Positions 30,530 through 34,108 of a stretch of 34,108 nt of DNA are shown here, in pieces. Location of the stretch: assembly GCA_902789735.1 (NCBI GenBank), contig CADAOZ010000024.1, positions 1 to 34,108 on the forward strand, in the 5' to 3' direction. The stretch is from an uncultured Lachnospiraceae bacterium (GTDB lineage: Bacteria; Bacillota; Clostridia; Lachnospirales; Lachnospiraceae). Within the stretch, counting starts at the first letter, position 1; the number at the start of each line of letters is the position of its first letter. A program made the position numbers and the translations under genes. Below the pieces are notes generated by a model. That model saw only the letters and a list, made by a program, of their open reading frames with translations. It had not been told where the DNA came from and ran no database searches.

Positions 30530-31345
30530 ATGGGACGCCAGGCAGAAGAGAAAAAACTGACAGTTGGCAGCGTATGCACCGACTATATCGAATTTGGTAA
30601 CGGGAATATCCCTCTGGTTCTCGTGCCGGGCCTGAGCCTGCGGCGGGTCAAAGGGACCGGACTGGCCATTGCCCGCATGTACAGGATCTTCGCTGACCAA
30701 TATAAGGTATATCTGTTTGACCGGCGGGATGATATCCCGGAAGGCTTTACTGTTCAGGACATGGCAGAAGATCTGGCAGCCGCCATGGGGGAACTGGGAA
30801 TCCGGTCCGCCTGCGTGCTGGGTATTTCCCAGGGCGGCATGATCGCCCAGTATCTGGCCATGGAACATCCGGAACTGGTCAGCAGGCTCTGCCTGGGCGT
30901 AACAGCTGCCCGCCCCAACGATGTGATCCGTACCCGCGTAGAGACATGGATCGAATACATCTCAAAGGGAGATATGAAGTCGATGCTGAATGACATGCTG
31001 ATCCGTATGTATTCCGATGCCTTTATCCGTAAGTATGGAAAACTATTCCCGGCCCTGCTGAAGTTCGTCACACTGACAGACAGTGACCGTTTCTGCAGGG
31101 CGGCCCGGGCTATCCTGACCTGTAACAGCTATGACAGACTGGAACAGATCCGCTGCCCTGCCTTTGTGATCGGAGCCATGCGGGATCAGGTCGTTTCCCC
31201 GGGTGCCTCTTTCGAACTGGCAGAGCGGCTGGCCTGTCCCCTCTATATGTATGAGGAGTACGGCCACGCGGCTTATGAAGAAGCCCCGGACTTCAATAAA
31301 AGGGTACTGGGCTTTTTTGAGGGAAAGCCCGGCTTTGATGTCTGA
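30530..31345 (+). CDS. Alpha/beta-hydrolase
   Basis: A 271-aa hydrolase of the alpha/beta fold with the whole triad visible: Ser in G-I-S-Q-G-G, Asp in G-A-M-R-D-Q-V-V, His in E-Y-G-H-A-A-Y. NIPLVLVPGLSL is the oxyanion strand. Fold-type relatives include 3-oxoadipate enol-lactonase-like and carboxylesterase enzymes; substrate unknown. AGGAGG (30517-30522) lies 7 nt before ATG 30530. It is monocistronic. Confidence 0.88.
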   Translation: MGRQAEEKKLTVGSVCTDYIEFGNGNIPLVLVPGLSLRRVKGTGLAIARMYRIFADQYKVYLFDRRDDIPEGFTVQDMAEDLAAAMGELGIRSACVLGISQGGMIAQYLAMEHPELVSRLCLGVTAARPNDVIRTRVETWIEYISKGDMKSMLNDMLIRMYSDAFIRKYGKLFPALLKFVTLTDSDRFCRAARAILTCNSYDRLEQIRCPAFVIGAMRDQVVSPGASFELAERLACPLYMYEEYGHAAYEEAPDFNKRVLGFFEGKPGFDV

Positions 31346-31456
31346 TCTGCTCCGGCAGAAAAGCAGATTCGATGTGATGCGTTGTCGTATGGATATACAA
31401 TTGATTCATTGATACTTAATAAGAATGATCTTTTCCGGATTAGGAAAGGAATTCCA

Positions 31457-31624
31457 ATGGGCAGCCTGATCACAGGACGTCTCATGAAGCATGAATATAC
31501 CCAGGAATGGCTGAAGGAGACTGCCTGGTCGGAATCCCCCAGAAGACCGGGGCACAGTATTTTGATTGGAATGGCAAAAGAGCTGGGCTGTTCCGGCCCG
31601 GGACCGATGCAGGGCGAATCCTGA
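31457..31624 (+). CDS. Small hypothetical protein
   Basis: A 55-aa frame starting MGSLITGRLMKHEY and rich in Gly, Ser, Pro and Glu near its end. AAAGGA lies 6-9 nt before ATG 31457 (31445-31450). I do not recognise it. It ends 40 nt before the tRNA-like fragment, so it may belong to a mobile element or may be non-coding. A longer frame from 31382 exists but has no ribosome binding site. Confidence 0.3.
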   Translation: MGSLITGRLMKHEYTQEWLKETAWSESPRRPGHSILIGMAKELGCSGPGPMQGES

Positions 31625-31663
31625 TTTCTGTGGAAAAGTAAACAGTAATGAATAACGCCCGAC

Positions 31664-31703
31664 TCTAAGCGGCAGGTCGGGTGTTCGAGTCACCTCGCGG
31701 ACG
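31664..31703 (+). mobile_element. 3' half of a tRNA-Arg gene, probable integration scar
   Basis: From 31664 the sequence runs TCTAAGCGGCAGGTCGG and then a complete T-arm: GGGTG (31679-31683), loop TTCGAGT, CACCT (31691-31695), then CGCGGAC (31696-31702) and G, where an acceptor strand and discriminator base would stand. The AAGCGGC-AGGTC part matches, as I remember it, the anticodon stem 3' side and variable region of Clostridia tRNA-Arg(CCU). The 5' half (acceptor strand, D-arm, proper anticodon) is absent, and CTGG replaces CCA. Half tRNAs are left where integrases insert elements into tRNA 3' ends, so this is most likely an att site. Confidence 0.65.
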
Positions 31704-31730
31704 CTGGTGAACCGGGGAAGGTCTTTTATA

Positions 31731-31786
31731 TTGACAGGAAAAGAGAGATTGAGTAAAATAACAACGTTATTGATAACGGTGTTATT
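31731..31786 (+). promoter_or_regulatory. Promoter with palindromic TetR operator
   Basis: TTGACA (31731-31736), 17-nt spacer, TAAAAT (31754-31759). The palindrome 31757-31786 has arms AATAACAACGTTAT and ATAACGGTGTTATT around TG, with 13 of 14 pairs matching. It covers the end of the -10 and the start site, as a self-repressing TetR protein requires. Confidence 0.8.
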
Positions 31787-31801
31787 TATCGGAGAGGAAT
31801 G

Positions 31802-32413
31802 ATGGCAAATCCGGATAAAAGCATTGACCTGAAGATTTTGAGATCAGCAAAGGAAGAGTTCAGCTCCAAGCCTTATGAGCAGGTCTCGCTCCGGGATATC
31901 TGTGCGAAGGCGGGCGTGACAACGGGCGCCTTCTATAACCGGTATAAAGGAAAGGAAGAGCTTTTTGACGCGCTTGTTGCACAGACGCTTGAACTGATTC
32001 AGGAATTTTCGGGAAAGCGGGAAGCTGTCTCCTATGCCCACCTCGATGAAGACACGCTGCGCAGGATCTGGGATCTGACTCCGGAGACGCAGGCGGATAT
32101 CATTAACATGTTTTATGACAATTATGACGGTTTCCGTCTTCTTCTGTGCCATTCTTCCGGAACAAAATATGAAAATTTTCTGCATGACTTTGTAACCGAT
32201 GTTACCGCCAGATCATACCGGTTCATGCAGGAAGCATACAAACGGGGTATGACATCCGCACTTATAGAGGAAGAAGAACTGCACATGCTGCTGACGGCCT
32301 ATTACTCAACAATGTTTGAACCGGTCGCACATGGGTTGTCCCGCGAGAAAGCACTGCAGCACAGCGAAACGGTCGCAAAACTGTTTGACTGGACGGCGGT
32401 CCTGGGCTTCTGA
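31802..32413 (+). CDS. TetR-family transcriptional regulator
   Basis: A 203-aa regulator with an N-terminal TetR helix-turn-helix (about 7-55: SLRDICAKAGVTTGAFYNRY, then KGKEELFDALV) and an unrelated ligand-binding C-terminal part with many helices. Two ATGs lie together (31799 and 31802); GGAG at 31791-31794 fits 31802 better. Its own promoter carries a near-perfect palindrome, so it most likely represses itself and the ABC exporter 64 nt downstream. The signal is unknown, perhaps an antibiotic or bile-type compound. Confidence 0.9.
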   Translation: MANPDKSIDLKILRSAKEEFSSKPYEQVSLRDICAKAGVTTGAFYNRYKGKEELFDALVAQTLELIQEFSGKREAVSYAHLDEDTLRRIWDLTPETQADIINMFYDNYDGFRLLLCHSSGTKYENFLHDFVTDVTARSYRFMQEAYKRGMTSALIEEEELHMLLTAYYSTMFEPVAHGLSREKALQHSETVAKLFDWTAVLGF

Positions 32414-32476
32414 GGAAGCCCTTTAAATTTGATGAATGGTTAGCTACAACTAATTAATGAAAGGAGAAACTATCCC

Positions 32477-33808
32477 GTGTTTCAAAAAGTCAGACCATAT
32501 ATGGGAGATTATATCGGGTATACAAGACGGGCAGCGGTATCAGTGACAGCCGCTGTCATCTTGAGCGTAATCCCTTACTTCCTGCTGTATCAGATCATCG
32601 CGCCCCTGATTGAAGGAGAACAGCTTTCGGCAGGATATGTCATACTCCGGGTGCTCCTTACGACCATATGCCTCTCCGGCAATGCGATTCTGTATGTACA
32701 CGGACTGGAGCTGTCCCATATCAGCGCGTATAACACACTGAAAAATCTTCGGATCGCGCTGCAGGAGAAGCTTGAAAAACAGCCGCTCGGAACGATCCGG
32801 GAGCTTGGCAACGGGCGGATTCAGGAAGTATTTACGGACGACATCGAAACCATCGAGATTCTGCTGGCGCACGGCATTCCGGAGGGGATCGGAAACCTGA
32901 TCATCCCGGTGATCGTCATTCTGTCCATGTTCTTCGCGGACTGGAAGCTGGCGCTTTTAAGTATTGCCTCGCTGCCCATCGGGCTGCTGACCATGGGCAT
33001 GATGTTCAAAGCTGGAATGAGCCGCATGGAAGCTTACTATGCGGCCGGCGCAAAAATGAACAATACCATCATTGAGTATGTCAACGGCATGGAAGTCGTG
33101 AAGGCCTTCAACCGTGACGGTGAGAGCTACGAGCGTTTTGAGAGAGATATCAATGATTACCGCGATATGACGCTCGACTGGTATAAGGTCTGCTGGCCAT
33201 GGATGGCGCTGTATTCCAGCATTATCCCTTGCGTCGTGCTGTTTACCCTGCCGGTTGGCGGATGGTTCGTTCTTATGGGATGGAGCAGTCTGGCGGATTA
33301 TGTGCTGGTGCTGTGCATGACATTTTCAATCGGTGTTCCGCTGCTGAAAGCGTTGAGTTTTGCCGGAAAATTTCCGCAGCTGGGCTACAAGATCGATGAA
33401 CTGGAGCGGCTGCTCGATAATCCGTCAATTAAAGATTCCGGAAGGCCGTTTGAAGGGGTCGGTCATGATATCCGTTTTGAAAATGTCCGCTTTTCCTACA
33501 AAGAGGACGAGGTGATCCACGGGATCACACTGGATATAAAAGAAGGGCAGATGGTTGCCCTGGTGGGCGAGAGCGGCAGCGGGAAATCGACGCTTGCGAA
33601 GCTCCTGGTACATTTTTACGACGTGGACAGCGGTCGGATCACATTAGGCGGGCAGGATCTTACGGATTTGCGGACAGAGGATCTGAACGATCAGATCTCC
33701 TTTGTTTCCCAGGAACAGTTCCTGTTCAATACCAGTCTGTATGGGAATATCCTGATCGGAAAACCGACGGCCTCCCGGGAAGAGGTGCTGCACGCAGCAT
33801 GTCCCTAA
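32477..33808 (+). pseudogene. ABC exporter (membrane + ATPase) cut off in the ATPase domain
   Basis: The frame encodes an ABC exporter half-molecule: six membrane helices (about 15-290), then the nucleotide-binding domain with Walker A GESGSGKST (residues 364-372) and the Q-loop FVSQEQ near 412. It ends at residue 443 with AACP, before the signature LSGGQ, Walker B and H-loop that all ABC ATPases need; about 130 residues are missing. The end falls where sequence characteristic of a mobile element begins. The start is GTG 32477 with AAGGAG 10 nt upstream. Related full-length proteins (MsbA/multidrug type, usually paired with a second half) are drug or lipid exporters. As it stands, it is likely non-functional. 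Confidence 0.85.
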
Positions 33809-33864
33809 GCTGCGCCAACAGTTTCAAAAAAGCAGCGTTTTACGACGAATTAATACTTGTCAGA

Positions 33865-33908
33865 GTGCCATAAATAATGCTTGTGCCATAAATCCCAGTT
33901 TTTGGCAC
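33865..33908. repeat. Repeats at the mobile-element end
   Basis: GTGCCATAAAT occurs at 33865-33875 and again at 33883-33893 (period 18). TGGCAC at 33903-33908 is the inverted form of GTGCCA. They lie between the cut ABC gene and the reverse-strand HTH gene and look like a recombinase or transposase binding array. Confidence 0.55.
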
Positions 33909-33923
33909 ACTGATCTAAGAAAG

Positions 33924-34106
33924 TCAGATCCACTTGCTGAAGGGAGTATCCGGGTCAAGGTTTTTGTATTTTATCTGCTCGAATCTCCGATAGAAGGTTC
34001 GCCTGGATGCTCCGATCTCTTCAGCGATGTCTTTGGCAGGCACACCCATAAAGCGCATATGGTGAACTCTGGCCAGGGTGATGTCGTTCTTCGGAACGCT
34101 TTTAGG
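33924..34106 (-). CDS. C-terminal end of a recombinase or transposase with HTH
   Basis: The minus strand carries an open frame that enters from the right edge and stops at 33924-33926. Its 60 residues include NDITLARVHHMRFMGVPAKD, then IAEEIGASRRTFYRRFEQ, a helix-turn-helix very like the C-terminal DNA-binding helix pair of serine recombinases (Hin/resolvase type), followed by a short tail ending FSKWI. The catalytic part is outside the window. Together with the repeats at 33865-33908 it marks a mobile element whose end is near 33800 and which has cut the ABC exporter. A transposase with a similar HTH is the alternative. Confidence 0.6.
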   Translation of the reverse strand, partial: PKSVPKNDITLARVHHMRFMGVPAKDIAEEIGASRRTFYRRFEQIKYKNLDPDTPFSKWI

Positions 34107-34108
34107 AC

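Noticed and set aside
31661..31703. Amber-suppressor or pyrrolysine tRNA with a CTA anticodon
   Set aside because: The CTCTAAG loop could be read with anticodon CTA, but the flanking stem does not pair and the 5' half is missing. The variable region fits a tRNA-Arg 3' half better.
1..34108. CRISPR array
   Set aside because: No set of regularly spaced identical repeats with unique spacers was seen. The only tandem units are two- or three-copy repeats without spacers of constant length.

Overview
The window looks like chromosome from an anaerobic gut-type Clostridia, most likely Lachnospiraceae. The evidence is strong AGGAGG-type ribosome binding sites, a lipobox-type solute-binding protein, AraC/cupin sugar regulators, a large PPi-dependent phosphofructokinase, a DUF624/YesL protein, and an epimerase that resembles the Ruminococcus albus cellobiose 2-epimerase. 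Species cannot be assigned from the sequence alone.

Layout. 1-2150: an edge with a possible transposase start and hairpins, an unrecognised duplicated membrane/zinc-ribbon protein, then about 900 bases without an intact gene, holding a decayed fibronectin-III tail, a large palindrome and diverged repeats. 2151-7551: two divergent paralogous AraC regulators and a sugar ABC importer (binding protein and two permeases, no ATPase). 7647-9513: a three-gene membrane operon (unknown protein, DUF3592-like, DUF624). 9664-12244: a GNAT acetyltransferase and, convergent to it, an acyltransferase-3/DUF6273 fusion. 12452-18198: the most unusual part. It has a small unknown protein, a secreted-type peptide with a double-glycine leader and SH3b-like core under a strong promoter with a folded 5' leader, then an operon of alpha/beta hydrolase, stand-alone condensation protein, carrier protein and AMP-forming ligase. 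Two closely related terminators bracket that operon. 18301-22294: a HAD phosphatase, divergent from an esterase / ATP-grasp ligase / DapA operon. 22657-30323: carbohydrate metabolism, with cellobiose 2-epimerase, a phosphomannose isomerase-ROK kinase fusion, NagA, NagB and PPi-PFK. 30530-34108: a hydrolase, the 3' half of a tRNA-Arg gene (probable integration scar), a TetR gene with a clear palindromic operator, and an ABC exporter that stops inside its ATPase domain next to a mobile-element end.

How the genes fit together. The 22.6-30.3 kb genes all lead to fructose-6-phosphate. The epimerase handles beta-1,4 disaccharides, the fusion can phosphorylate glucose or mannose and isomerise mannose-6-P, NagA and NagB turn GlcNAc-6-P into fructose-6-P, and PPi-PFK takes it into glycolysis. 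The ABC importer may feed this route, although its substrate is unknown. The hydrolase/condensation/carrier/ligase operon has the parts for activating an acid, loading it on a carrier and joining it to an acceptor, and is the best candidate here for an undescribed biosynthetic system. Starts were moved from the longest open frame to internal ATGs where a ribosome binding site decided it. Functions come from recognised motifs, not from database searches.
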